Positions 11,918-22,323 of a DNA stretch of 64,000 nucleotides are shown here, piece after piece. A program made the translations under genes and the position numbers. Within the stretch, counting starts at the first letter, position 1; the number at the start of each line of letters is the position of its first letter. Origin of the DNA: Calendula officinalis (taxonomy: Eukaryota > Streptophyta > Magnoliopsida > Asterales > Asteraceae); assembly GCA_963853835.1 (NCBI GenBank), contig OY970822.1, positions 49,006,404 through 49,070,403 on the forward strand, written 5' to 3'. The notes under the pieces were generated by a model. The model ran no database searches. It was not told where the DNA came from and worked only from the letters and a program-made list of their open reading frames with translations.

Positions 11918-12291
11918 TGTTGGGTCGCTGAAAAGCACCCCCCACTGAAGAGATTTAATGAAGACAAAAAGATAAATAGTTAGAAGACAATCTGAGGATT
12001 AGTTCCTCAGATTGTGGGTAACTGAAATTGATCAGTTCGGATTTCAGTTACCCAGTTACACTATCTGGTCACTATCTGAAACAACGATCAGTTCCCCGTG
12101 CGGAATCATATAATGGTTAACAAATCAGATAGTTGTAACAAGTTCAGCGCACATTGGACAATAACGCTGAACCATTGAACAAATACTTCTCTAAGCAAAA
12201 CTCTTAGTGAAGGTCACTGAAGATGAATGTCATCTGAAGAAGCATGAGTATCCGAAGACTCATGGCTACCCAAAGCGTACATAGGTGCACC
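11918..12291 (+). mobile_element. Truncated 5' LTR of the outer Copia element
   Basis: From TGTTGGGTCGCTGAAAAGCA at 11918 this matches the 3' LTR at 29989 nearly base for base through CCCAAAGCGTACATAGG. At 12291 the match stops abruptly and gag coding follows. The 3' copy runs about 640 bases further, through a TATA box and leader, so this LTR has lost its 3' two-thirds and the primer-binding site. The element could not start normal transcription or reverse transcription from this end. Confidence 0.8.
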
Positions 12292-12299
12292 AAAATGAT

Positions 12300-13910
12300 A
12301 TGGGACCAGATATTCTTATCAATGGTGCACACATTCCAAAAATGCTCATCCCAAGTACATCCATTTCAAAGAAAAAGAAGAAAGAATGAGATGATAAAGA
12401 CGAAGAAGAAGAAGAAGACCTATCTGATGTTGAAGAACCCAAACTAAGAGATCAATGGTCAGAGGCAGATAAAAAGTTAGCGGGCTTAGATGTTGAAATC
12501 CGGTTCCTCCTTCAAACATGCCTCCCAAATCACATTCTTATTACGGTAAAAGAATGTAAAACTGCCAAAGAGATATGAGATATTTTGATAACTTCCTATG
12601 AAGGAACCGACGAAGTGAAGGCTAGCAGGAAAGCTATGTTAAATCGGAAGTATGAAGCGTTCAAAGTCATCAAAGGTGAAATACTCAACATGTCGTACAG
12701 AAGATTCACCATCCTTATAAATGAATTAAGGGAGTTCAGAATTCACAAGGATGTTCAAGAACTAATGTACAATTTTTTGGACATTCTTCCAAAAGACTGG
12801 GCTGTTATGTCCACAGTGCTAAGAACATGTGGTCAGATGAGAGACATGAACATGAGCAGCTTATACAATACACTGATGAACTTTGAAAATGAAAACAAGA
12901 TGTACGATGATCTGAATGAGACTCTTACCTCATCTGACCTCATTGCAAGCTCTTCCCAATCATTTCGAAGAGCACTAAAAGCTAAGGCCGAAAGTATTGT
13001 TGCTCCAAACGACGCTGATGATGAAAGATTTAAAGATGCTGAAGATGGTGATTTCGAAGAGCGGGACTCTAATTCAGGAGAAGGTGATAATGATGATATA
13101 AAAGAACTTTCTGAAAGTACGGCTCTGTTAGCCACAAGATACAAAAGGTTCTTAAATCGAAACAGATCAAGAGGTCAAAATGATAGAGGGGAAATGGTAT
13201 GTTTTAAGTGTGGAAGAACGGGTCATATCAAAGTTGACTGCAGAGTCAAAGAAAATTTTGGGTATGATAGATCAAGCTCAAGCTCTTCATCAAACTACAA
13301 AAGGAATTACAAAGACACTAAGAAGAAGTACCAGGAGCTGAAAGCTTAGTTAGCCAAAGCCGAGAAAGATGCAAAAGCATTAAAGGCAACTGCTGAAACA
13401 TGGTTAAGTGACTCAGAGACAAGTGAAGAAGAAGTGATTGCCAGTAACAAAAAAAGTTTCTTTGCCAAAACAGAAGAAGAATATGCTTCAGATTCTGAAA
13501 ATCTAACGGATTGTATATGTCTGATGGCTAAATGTGAAGAAACTGAAGAGCATCTGATAGAAGGAGAATTTCAGAACTTCGACACTCCAGAATTCCTTCT
13601 TTCAAGGGACTGGGAGAACGAACTCCCAAAGAAGGGAAAAATGTCTAACAAAGTGTCTCCTGAAGATTTTCCACCATTAGTCAAGTATCTTGCAAAATAT
13701 TTAATGATTACTCACAATAGAAATGCTAAGTTAGAAATTGCTCTAACTAAAGTGACTGAGGAATTAGAAAAGCGCTCTTAAGAATCTTCAAAAGCTGAGG
13801 ACTCAAGACTTGACGCAATCGGGCTTCAGTACTTCAACAATCTTCTGAGAGAAGATAACCTGTCATTAGCTCAGAAAAACTTACACTACTACAGAAACGA
13901 TTTGTTGGGA
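12300..13910 (+). pseudogene. Copia gag remnant (UBN2-type, CCHC knuckle)
   Basis: A single frame runs from 12300 to about 13900 with stops at about 12387 (TGA), 12576 (TGA), 13347 (TAG) and 13779 (TAA). Translation across them is coherent: an acidic segment, LLQTCLPNHILITVKECKTA, the capsid-like UBN2 core (FLDILPKDWAVMSTVLRTCG), an acidic region, and a CCHC zinc knuckle CFKCGRTGHIKVDC (about 13200 to 13241), then a long acidic, coiled tail. Gag would package element RNA. The N-terminus is missing because of the LTR/gag deletion. The 12576 stop sits where a Trp is expected (AKEI-W-DIL). The 3' end is cut by the CACTA insertion at 13941. Confidence 0.8.
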
Positions 13911-13967
13911 AAACACTTTGATAATGCGGGGAAAGGAACGCACTAACAAACTACGCACTATCAAACA

Positions 13968-14215
13968 AACAAACCGCAACAAAAGAGAAACCGCAATATC
14001 AAACACAGAGACCGCAACAAGAAAGAAACCGCAATATTAAATCCAACACCACAACAAAAGAGAGACCGCAATATCAAACGTGGAGACCGCAATAAGAAAG
14101 AAACCGCAACATTAAAGCATACAACGCGCCATTAGTTATTCGCACACTACACTAGATGTTATACCCGCAATATTAGTTATTCGCACACATGATAAAGTAA
14201 CCGCAATATTTGTTA
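13968..14215. repeat. Left subterminal array of ACCGCAA motifs
   Basis: About ten copies of ACCGCAAT or ACCGCAAC, usually in the context GAAACCGCAATATC or GAGACCGCAACAAG, lie within 250 bases of the CACTA border. Such arrays are normally binding sites for the element's DNA-binding protein. An inverted array occurs at 18176 to 18345. Confidence 0.75.
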
Positions 14216-14242
14216 TTCAAAATAAACAAAAAAAATCATTCC

Positions 14243-14245
<3 letters not shown>

Positions 14246-14329
<84 letters not shown>
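14246..14329. repeat. TA dinucleotide microsatellite, 84 bp
   Basis: About 42 uninterrupted TA units between the subterminal array and the 3' end of the protease-like gene. Confidence 0.95.
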
Positions 14330-14334
<5 letters not shown>

Positions 14335-14486
14335 TCTATTTAAAATCTAGCTCTTATATATTTAAAGATAGCACCCAAAAACATACAACCGCACAGTAAC
14401 TTAATGTCAAAAAAATGTACATTTGCAGGTTGTGATCAGTATAATGAACCATGTTTCAAAAATTTACACTTCTTAATTGCTAACCT

Positions 14487-17400
14487 TCAATAAGTGGCAT
14501 CACTGGTCTTGCACCTCTTCATCCATTCGAGATACGAGGGCAACAACCTTGCAATGTATTCACGAATCATAGAAGCTTCAAAACTCTTATTAGTCTTCCA
14601 CATCTGCTCATGAAAAACAATTAATATCAATATTGTTTTACATCTATTTGGGTAATATTTTAAAACTATAACATAAACTTCCATATTGCTTGATGTTAAA
14701 CTGTATGGTGTGTAAAAATTCTTCAATATGTCGAGCAACAATGTAACCACATTCCTAGCTTTCTTCTTGTTTCCAGCACTGTAATATTTCAATATATTGT
14801 ATATTTTATACATCTTAAATAAATTGGTAAAAAATGGAAATTGAAAACATACAGTTGTGTTTATCCATTTAAATCTACGGGAAAACATATGACTGATTAA
14901 TCCTACAAGAGTGTAGTAATCGGGACCCGATCCACGCTTTAAAGATCAACAATATATGCAATATTCGTTTTAGGACAGAGGATAAAAAGCATCCAGTGTT
15001 GCCTGCAAGTAAACACAAGCAATTAATCAAAGTTACTTGCTTGTATGATGATTTAAAACATCCAGTGTTGCTTGTATTATGAAAAATCAAATCTTACGCT
15101 TGATAGTATGGTGCAAGAACGTATGACTTACTTGGATGATGATTTAAAACATCCCTGATATGTTGGATGACATGGTTCTTGTTGGTGCGACATTCTGGCT
15201 CGGTAATATAGTGTGCATTGAAAAATGCACATTGTGAATTGCTGCCCGCCATTGCATAATAATACCTTAAATACACAACATAAAGTTAGTAAATACAATT
15301 ATACCCAAATATTAAAATATTAAGCTTACATTGACAAACAATGTATCATGTTGCTATAAACCCAATGGAATCGAGCAAATTGTAAAACCTCGGTGGCTGG
15401 GATGCCTTCTGTATATGTCTCATGATACATACCCAGAGGGGATGGAACACTAAGACCATATTTGTTATATTTGAAAAATGCATCAAGTATTGGGAGAAAT
15501 TGGGGAGCATCGACCATTACCATCGCATAATGCTCGTCGTACTGAGGATCTAGAGGAACATTCTCGGGTTCAGGTTCTGTTTGGGCTTCGGGTTCTGTTT
15601 GGGCTTCAAGGAATGTTTGGGCCTCGGGGATGGTTCGGGTTGGGCTGTCGGGTTGGGGTGTGGTGACGATTTGGGCTGCGGTGGGTGTTTGGGGTTTAGG
15701 GACTGTTCGGGCTGGGCTGTCGGGTTGGGCTTCTGGGACTGTTTGGGCTGGGATAATGGGTTGGGCTTTAGTGACTGTTTGGGCTACGGGGACTGTTTGG
15801 GCTGGGTTAATGGGTTGGGCTGCGGTGACGGTTTGGGCGGCGGGGGCGGTTTGGGCAGCGGTGACGGTTTGGGCTGCGGTGACGGTTTGGGCTGCTGTGA
15901 CGGTTTGGGCTGCGGTGACGGTTTGGGCTGCGGGGACAGTTTGGGCTACGGTGACGATTTGGGGTGCGGGGACGGTTTGAGCTGCGGGGACGGTTTGGGC
16001 TGCGGGGACGGTTTGAGCTGCGGGGAATGTTGGATCCACCGATTGCAACTACAATAAGTAATGATAAAAACATTAGTATTTAAAAATAATGATCAAAATA
16101 ATGATAATGATAAGACTAACCATTTGCGCATATCCATAAAAGTCTTGGTCTAAAGGGAAGGGTGAAGTTTCGGGCATTTCTGGTATATAAACATTGTTTG
16201 TTGACAAATCAAATGGAGAGGATTCTCTCAAGTCCCTTTCAGGGGAATTGACAAGCCCATCGCCGAAAAGGTAAAACATTTCTACAAAGTTAGATAAAAG
16301 CGTTTACAAACAATAAAAAAAACTAAAATATACCTTCACTGCATATCCTGGCCACTGTACTATATTATATGGCAAATTCTCAACCAATTGAACATCATCT
16401 GTTTTTGTGAGAGGATGTACAGGCAAATCCTCCTTTCGTGCCACGATCGCATCAACTTGGACTTTTACACAACCATCGGCAATCGATTTATTATGTAACA
16501 GTTGGAATCCAACAGTTGGCCATACTTGTCCAGAACCAACTTTGACTAAATGGGCATCAGCCACCCTAATTAGCAACTCACATGGTGACACCACCTGTAT
16601 AAACAAATACAATTATAAGGCTGGATAGTATAGGCTGCAAAACTTTTAAAATGTTACCTCAATAGGTGGATAGTGTTCCACCGTTCCACGGGACCCACAT
16701 GAATCATGGTGGCTTGTGTTGACCGCGGGGGTACTTTGCGGGATCACATTTCTAATCAATCCACCTTTAACCTTTGTGTATCCAATTACCTCGGATACGG
16801 TCCGAGATCTTCCCCCGTGCTCGGGTCCTAGAAGACGAATTAAAGGATCCTCTTTATTTAATGCATAAGTACCATCCTCTATCATCTTTTTCTCTTCCGC
16901 GAGCTACAAAAGGTATTTGTTTACCAAAAAGATAAAAATATTCAATTAAATAAAACTTAGTATACCAAAACTTGGAAATTGTCCAACGCTTCGTTAGGAA
17001 GTTCAAACTTTCCTTCACTATTCTTTACTGCACAACCCATCAAAAACAACCTAGACCGTTCATTTTGAATCTCTGAAAGAACACTGTGGTTTTGTAGAAG
17101 TTAAGACCAAACTGCATCCTTTTTACTTTTATTAAAACGGGTCCACCCGCTTCGGCCCACGCGGACCTTGAATTGTCTCTTTGCATTGCTTGCCAGTGCT
17201 TTCTCCCTTTTTAGCTACACAAATTAACAAGTTGTTAATAATAAAATATTGTACAATACTAAACATATAATATAATTAAGAGATACCATAAATTCTGGGG
17301 TGCTTCTTTGTGCCTTAAATGCTTCCCAATCATCCCTTTTAAGAAACTTATACTTCTCACAAGTATCCTTACCTGTAAGGACGAAATGTTTAACAAGCCT

Positions 17401-17806
17401 AGATTTAAAATTAGTACCAATTTTCACAGCTTTCTTCCTCATTAACTCTTTTGCATCACCGTTCTCGATATTCCACATATTCTACAATTTAGAGTAAATA
17501 AATTATATGCTATCATCACTTAACAACTATTTCATATTTCTAATAAATATATACCTTGGTATCCAGCCATAGTTGTTCATATATGTCTTTGTCCATTTTG
17601 CCCATATCAGTTGCTAGCGGGAAACGATGTTGAACCGTCATCCCAAACCATGACGTCAGTTCTTTACTCAGAGGGATATGATTTTCATCAAATTCAGTTT
17701 TATATACATCTTTGCTATATTTCTTCCCAAAAGATGCAGGACCACGTTCGCCTCTACGTCTCTTACGTCCTGGATTATTGGCCATTTCTGCAGAATTACG
17801 ACACAA
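14487..17806 (-). pseudogene. CACTA second gene: Transposase_24-like N-terminus, hexapeptide repeat, Ulp1/C48 protease-like C-terminus
   Basis: About eleven exons with good GT/AG borders can be read on the minus strand: 17785-17555 (starting MANNPGRKRRRG), 17481-17287, 17214-16966, 16903-16658, 16594-16334, 16281-16121, 16048-15330, 15265-15100, 15002-14853, 14778 onward, and a last exon ending at 14487. The first exons resemble plant En/Spm second genes (WEAFKAQRSTPEFM; LIRLLGPEHGGRSRTVSEVIGY). The seventh holds six-residue repeats. The C-terminal exons look like a SUMO-protease (C48) fold: YVLAPYYQAQHWMLFILCP with the catalytic His, IAYIVD with the Asp, ECGY with the Cys. Damage: a TAA in exon 3, one lost base after IAYIVD, a TAG where Trp precedes ECGY, and an awkward phase between exons 5 and 6. 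In intact relatives the product may bind the element or strip SUMO; that role is inference. Confidence 0.72.
15560..16027 (-). repeat. 18-bp tandem repeat coding about 26 copies of a (V)TAAQT-type hexapeptide
   Basis: Within one exon of the CACTA second gene, units such as VPAAQT, VTAAQT, VPEAQP and EPEAQT follow without a break. The central copies (about 15820 to 15930) are nearly identical at the DNA level and the outer ones are diverged, as expected for expansion by slippage. The repeat is Pro/Ala/Gln/Thr-rich and would be a flexible linker before the protease region. All other frames are also open because of the 18-base period; they are not genes. Confidence 0.85.
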
Positions 17807-18507
17807 ATGCGTGAACGTAATACGTTAACAGAAAAAGATGATTACGAACGAATGCATAACAAACACAAGAAATCATTAACAGAATACTTTAATACCTAGC
17901 TTGGTGAAGGAATATCGGCGATGTAACGGTAAACTAGGGTTTAGGTCGACGAGAAGTACTGATTAAGGTTTTTGGAAAAAGTGATTAAGGATACGACGTG
18001 GTGAAAGCAACGTCGGTTACTATCCAAGGTGAAGAAAACGACGGTGAATCCAAACTCCGGCGAACTAGTGCAGAGTGATTATGGTGAAGAAAACGGACGG
18101 TTTGGTCGATTAAGGTTTTGTGCAAAAGTGATTAAGGATTCGATGTTTGGATAACTTATGTTTTGGGATTTGAAAGTTTGGAATAAACAATTTCGTTTTA
18201 GCGGGTCTTTATTTCGTTTTAGTGGGTTATTTTATTCTATTTGTTATCGCGGTTTATGTCCATTAGTTATTGCGGTTTTTTTGTTGTTGCGGTTGGGTGA
18301 ATAAGTTGTTGTGGTTTTGTTAATTTGTTGTTGCGGTTTTGAGTTTCATTTTTTTAAACCTACAAGAACGTTGCATAGTAACAAATTCAAATTGTTAAAA
18401 AATATTACACATGAATAAAACAGTAGGTTAATTGTAAATTTGCATAGTACTAAAACACATATATAATACAAATATTAATTTTCAATAATATATAATAGAT
18501 CGAGTTA
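17807..18507. other. Intergenic region between the two CACTA genes
   Basis: This 700-bp stretch would hold the promoter of the minus-strand second gene. It shows direct repeats of AAAGTGATTAAGGAT (about 17980 and 18125) and GGTGAAGAAAACG (about 18030 and 18085), followed by the inverted GCGGTT array listed separately. No coding is seen. Confidence 0.5.
18176..18345. repeat. Inverted array of GCGGTT motifs (mirror of the left subterminal array)
   Basis: Five or more copies of TTATCGCGGTTT, TTATTGCGGTTT, GTTGTTGCGGTT and GTTGTTGTGGTT lie in the opposite orientation to the ACCGCAA copies at 13968 to 14215. In CACTA elements such mirrored arrays normally mark the two ends, yet the transposase gene lies outside this one. 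Confidence 0.7.
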
Positions 18508-21500
18508 TTAAATATATGTTCCTTCTCCGTCAGTTCGTACATATGAGCTTCTATTCATGTTTTCAAAATTCCCGGGTTCGATACCGACGGAAAATGGTGG
18601 TAAATCATCGAAGTTGTCGTGTTCTTCTTCATCCACAACATTATCAACCCCAAGAATACGTCTTTTACCTTGCAACACAATGTGGTATTTTGCTTTGCTT
18701 GGATCTTTGACGAAAAAAACTTGTGATACATGTGTTGCGAGAACGAATGGCTCGGATTTGTAGCCATTAGTTTCAAGATCGACAAGTGAAAAATCATATT
18801 CGTCAACTTTAACACACGTACGGTTATTTACCCACTTACACTTGAACAATGGGATTATGAAATCAAAATACTGCAATTCCCAAATTTCTTCTATCACACC
18901 ATAATAAGAATCTTTTGTGATTCTTATCAATGTATCTTGATCACGCCTATCGATTTCGGTTGTTGATGCTATTACTGTAACTCCACTATTTTGCACTGTA
19001 CTTTTTCTATCTTGATCTTTGGTGTAAAATATATAACCATTAATGTCATATCCTTGGTAAGTTCTTACTCTAGCATCTGGACCTTGTCCCAATTTTTTGA
19101 CAGTGTCATCAACGTCGTCACTTGTTGTCACCCTCTCTTTCAACCAACTTGCCAAATCCTTGTTTTGGTTGTTTATGTACCACACTTGTTGTTTACCCGG
19201 GTTCGTCGACTTTAACATATCCATATGTTTATCAACATATGGAGTGAGGCATGTCATGTGCTTTAAGATTACTAAATGAGCAACTTGTAGTTCTCCGTGC
19301 ATTGGCACTATTATCTTAAAACCTACTCCTCCCTTTCCTTCAAGTCGACCTGAATGGCGACTTTTAGGAACGCCAACACTTTTGACACCTTCCATATAGC
19401 CTAAGAAAAACAAAATATATAATAAATTAATTTTTGCTATAGTTGATCATATATATTACATACGTACCTTGGCAGAACTCAATCACCTCTTCAGAAGTAT
19501 ACCCTTCAATAATACTTCTCTCTGGTCGATTACGGTTTCTTACATAACCTTTCAATATTCCCATGTATCTTTCAAAAGGGTACATGTAACGTAGAAATAC
19601 ATGACCACATGCCTTAATCTCTTGTACGATATGAGATATTAGGTGAACCATTATATCAAAAAATGATGGTGGAAAGTGCATCTCTTGTTCACAAAGGATA
19701 ACATAAACGTCTTTCTCCCATTTGCCCAAATCTTCGACATCAATAACTTTCGTATGAATATTGTTGAAAAACAAACAAAGCTTTGTGATTGTATGTCGGA
19801 TATCATCTTGTAAAATTCCACGAATTGCGATTGGAGTCATATGTGTCATCAAAGCATGACAATCGTGAGACTTCATCCCAAGCAATTTATAATCTTTCAT
19901 TGATACAAATCTTTGAATGTTTGCTGAATAAGATGACGGAACCTTAATATCGTGCAAACATTGGCAGAACTTTTTTTTTTCTTCTTTCGTTGTATTATAA
20001 CATGCGGGTGGAAGATAAGTACGAGTGCCTCGTTGTACGGGAGCAAGATCTTTACGTATTCCCATCTCGACCATGTCATTTCGAACCTTAATACCATCTT
20101 TAGTTTTATACTTAATATCCAATAATAAGCCTATCAAGTTCTCACATACGTTTTTTTCTATGTGCATAACATCAAGACAATGTCTAACATCTAAATGTCT
20201 CCAGTAAGACAATTGAAAAAATATGGACTTCTTTTTCCATATGGCATCATTATCAATACGGAATCTCTTACCCAACACAACATTAATATTTTCAACTCGT
20301 GAAAATGTATCAAATCGTTTCTTCACCGTCCTCACCTCGACAGTTCCGTCAAACTCAATCGTCTTCTTCCTAAACGGGTGACTCTTGGTAAGGAATCTTC
20401 GATGTCCCATGTATACAGTTTTTTTACAATTTCGTAACCACACCGAGCTTGTCTCATCTTCACAAACAGGACAAGCTTTCTTACCCTTCGTTTTGTATCC
20501 TGACAAGTTAGCGTATGCTGGAAAGTCATTGATAGTACAAAAAACCATGGCCCGCAATTTAAATTGTTCTTTTCTATAAGCATCGTATACATCTACACCA
20601 TCACTCCAAAGATTTTTTAAGTCATCAATCAAAGGGGATAAATAAACATCAATATCATTACCCGGTTGTTTCGGACCTTGAATCAACAAGGACATCATAA
20701 TGTATTTCCGTTTCATGCATAACCATGGTGGGAGATTGTAAATGCATAAAAGAACTGGCCACGTACTATGACGACTACTCATGTTACCGAAAGGATTTAT
20801 CCCATCCAAACTAAGCCCAAATCGTATGTTTCTGATCTCCTCCCAAACTCAACATACCTTTTATCAATGTTTCTCCACTGTGGTGAATCCGCAACATGTC
20901 TAATTTTCCCGTCAATCACACGTTCTTCTGAATGCCAACAAAGTAACTTGGCTTCTTTCTCGTTTGAATATAACCTTTTCGTCTTGGTATAATAGGAAGA
21001 TACCACAACATTTTAGTCGGTGGTCCATTCTTTGTCACATCATCGTCAACTTCATCCGTATCTTTTTTCCGTTTATACCTCGATGCCTTGCAATGAGGAC
21101 AGTTATGCAAATTTACGAACTCGTTCCGAAACAACATACAATTATTGGGACATGCATGTATTCTTTCTACTTCCAATCCCATTGGACACATTAATTTTTT
21201 TGCTCGATATGTAGAAATTGGTAATCCATTTTCTTCCGGAAGCAACTCATGATGTAAAAGCTCTAATAGGGTTGTGAAACTTGTATCACTCCATCCGTTT
21301 TTCATCTTTAAGTTAATTAACTTCAACACATCATCAAGTTTCATTAATTTAGAACCTTTATATAACGGTGTTTCGGCTTCATCAAATAAGCGATGTAATT
21401 CATCTTGTTCACCAACGTCGCCACTCATATTAGTATCCAATTCATTAATACTTTCATCGAAACGGTCATTTGAAGTGTATTGATCGTTATCGTGGTATGA

Positions 21501-21815
21501 GTCATTGTTCAATGTTGTATATGCACTACTAGTACTATTTACATTGCTCGAAGATGTGTTACAATTAAGTCGTGATTTCCCATGACTTGACCAACAAGTG
21601 TAATTATACATAAAACCATGGCGAAACAAATGGTGCTCTATATCAGCGGTGTTTGTGAATCTTTTAGAGTTTTTACAAATGTTGCAAGGACATAAGATCG
21701 AAGGACTTGCGTTCTTAACGCGATTCGATTCAGCAAACTGAATAAAATTTCCAACACCGATGACATAATCGGCAGACGAACGTATAGCATGATACATCCA
21801 ATAATTACGCTCCAT
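18508..21815 (-). pseudogene. TNP2-type CACTA transposase, frameshifted
   Basis: From the ATG at 21815 the minus strand encodes a Transpos_assoc-like N-terminus (CPCNICKNSKRF, then HLFRHGFMYNYTCWSSHG), then the Transposase_21/TNP2 region (LPEENGLPISTYRAKKLM; INPFGNMSSRHSTWPV; GPKQPGNDIDVYLSPLID; RHCLDVMHIEKNVCENL), then DUF4218- and DUF4216-like C-terminal parts (FFDIMVHLISHIV; FPPS; KCKWVNNRTCVKVDEY). A 67-bp intron (19401 to 19467, GTACGT to CTTAG) joins EFCQ to GYMEG. Two one-base shifts, near 20974 to 20981 (between IIPR and RLYSNEKEA) and near 20838 to 20846 (after RYVEFG), break the frame, so the enzyme is probably dead. Intact versions cut CACTA ends. Total length, near 1,070 codons, is normal for the family. 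Confidence 0.85.
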
Positions 21816-21953
21816 CTAAAAATTAATAAAACGACAATAAAAATTAATTAATATTATATATTTAAATGGTAATTGAAGGATATATAAGTAAGTATCATAT
21901 TCAGCCATTTATCAACCTAAAAAAAACGAACACATTATCTTTCTAGCTACAAG
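21816..21953. promoter_or_regulatory. Short divergent promoter region between TNP2 and the GRF gene
   Basis: Only 138 bases separate the two opposite start codons. A TATA sequence TATATAAG (21881 to 21888) is placed 66 to 73 bases before the plus-strand ATG. AT-rich words on the other side could serve the transposase. A shared promoter is inferred from the spacing alone. Confidence 0.4.
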
Positions 21954-22323
21954 ATGGTTTTATGTTCATCATGTGGCAAACAAGTAGTGATTCGCACTTC
22001 ATGGACAGCCAGACGAAGGTTTTATACATGTCCAACAAAGGTAAGGCCTTTAATTTGAAGATATTTAATATATAACCATTTTAGAATTCAACTAATTATT
22101 AACTATTGTATAATATTGTTTTTTATAGGGTTCTACATGTAGGTTTTTTGTGTGGTTTGATCCTGTTATGTGTGAAAGATCCAAACGAATCATTCCAGGA
22201 TTAATAAACTCAAAGAACAATCTTGAAATGGAGCTGGAGGAACGTGACTTAATGCTAAGGAAAATGAAATTGTATTTGATAGGGATTTGCATAGTTTTCA
22301 TAGGATATGCAATGTTTGCATAA
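21954..22323 (+). CDS. Small GRF-type zinc-finger protein with C-terminal membrane anchor
   Basis: Exon 1 (21954 to 22040) and exon 2 (22129 to 22323) join across an 88-bp intron with GTAAGG and TTTTTTATAG borders, in phase 0, to give 93 residues without a stop. Residues 4 to 40 form a GRF zinc finger: Cys4 and Cys7 (LCSSCGKQ), RTSWTARRRFYTC with Cys26, and Cys33 followed by RFFVWFDP. Residues about 60 to 76 are charged and likely helical (EMELEERDLMLRKMK), and the end LYLIGICIVFIGYAMFA is a probable membrane anchor. GRF fingers bind single-stranded nucleic acid in some proteins. The gene starts 138 bp from, and opposite to, the broken TNP2 gene, so it may be a CACTA passenger. Its undamaged state contrasts with its neighbours. 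Function unknown. Confidence 0.72.

Larger units (their letters stand above)
13941..22323 (-). mobile_element. CACTA (En/Spm-type) transposon complex, right end not found
   Basis: The left border is CACTAACAAACTACGCACTA at 13941, just after the gag remnant ends, followed by subterminal ACCGCAA repeats. Inside are two minus-strand genes (a Transposase_24/Ulp1-like gene and a TNP2 transposase), both broken, and an intact plus-strand GRF zinc-finger gene. The right terminus expected as GTTTGTTAGTG was not found by eye up to 24000, so the right coordinate is only the end of the last gene I would assign to it. The GRF gene may alternatively be separate from the element. Confidence 0.6.

Noticed and set aside
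15478..16057. Long plus-strand and alternative minus-strand open frames over the 18-bp repeat
   Set aside because: An 18-base period keeps every frame open; only the VTAAQT frame joins spliced exons on both sides.
21274..21483. Plus-strand frames across the TNP2 and protease-like genes
   Set aside because: Antisense shadows of minus-strand coding sequence.
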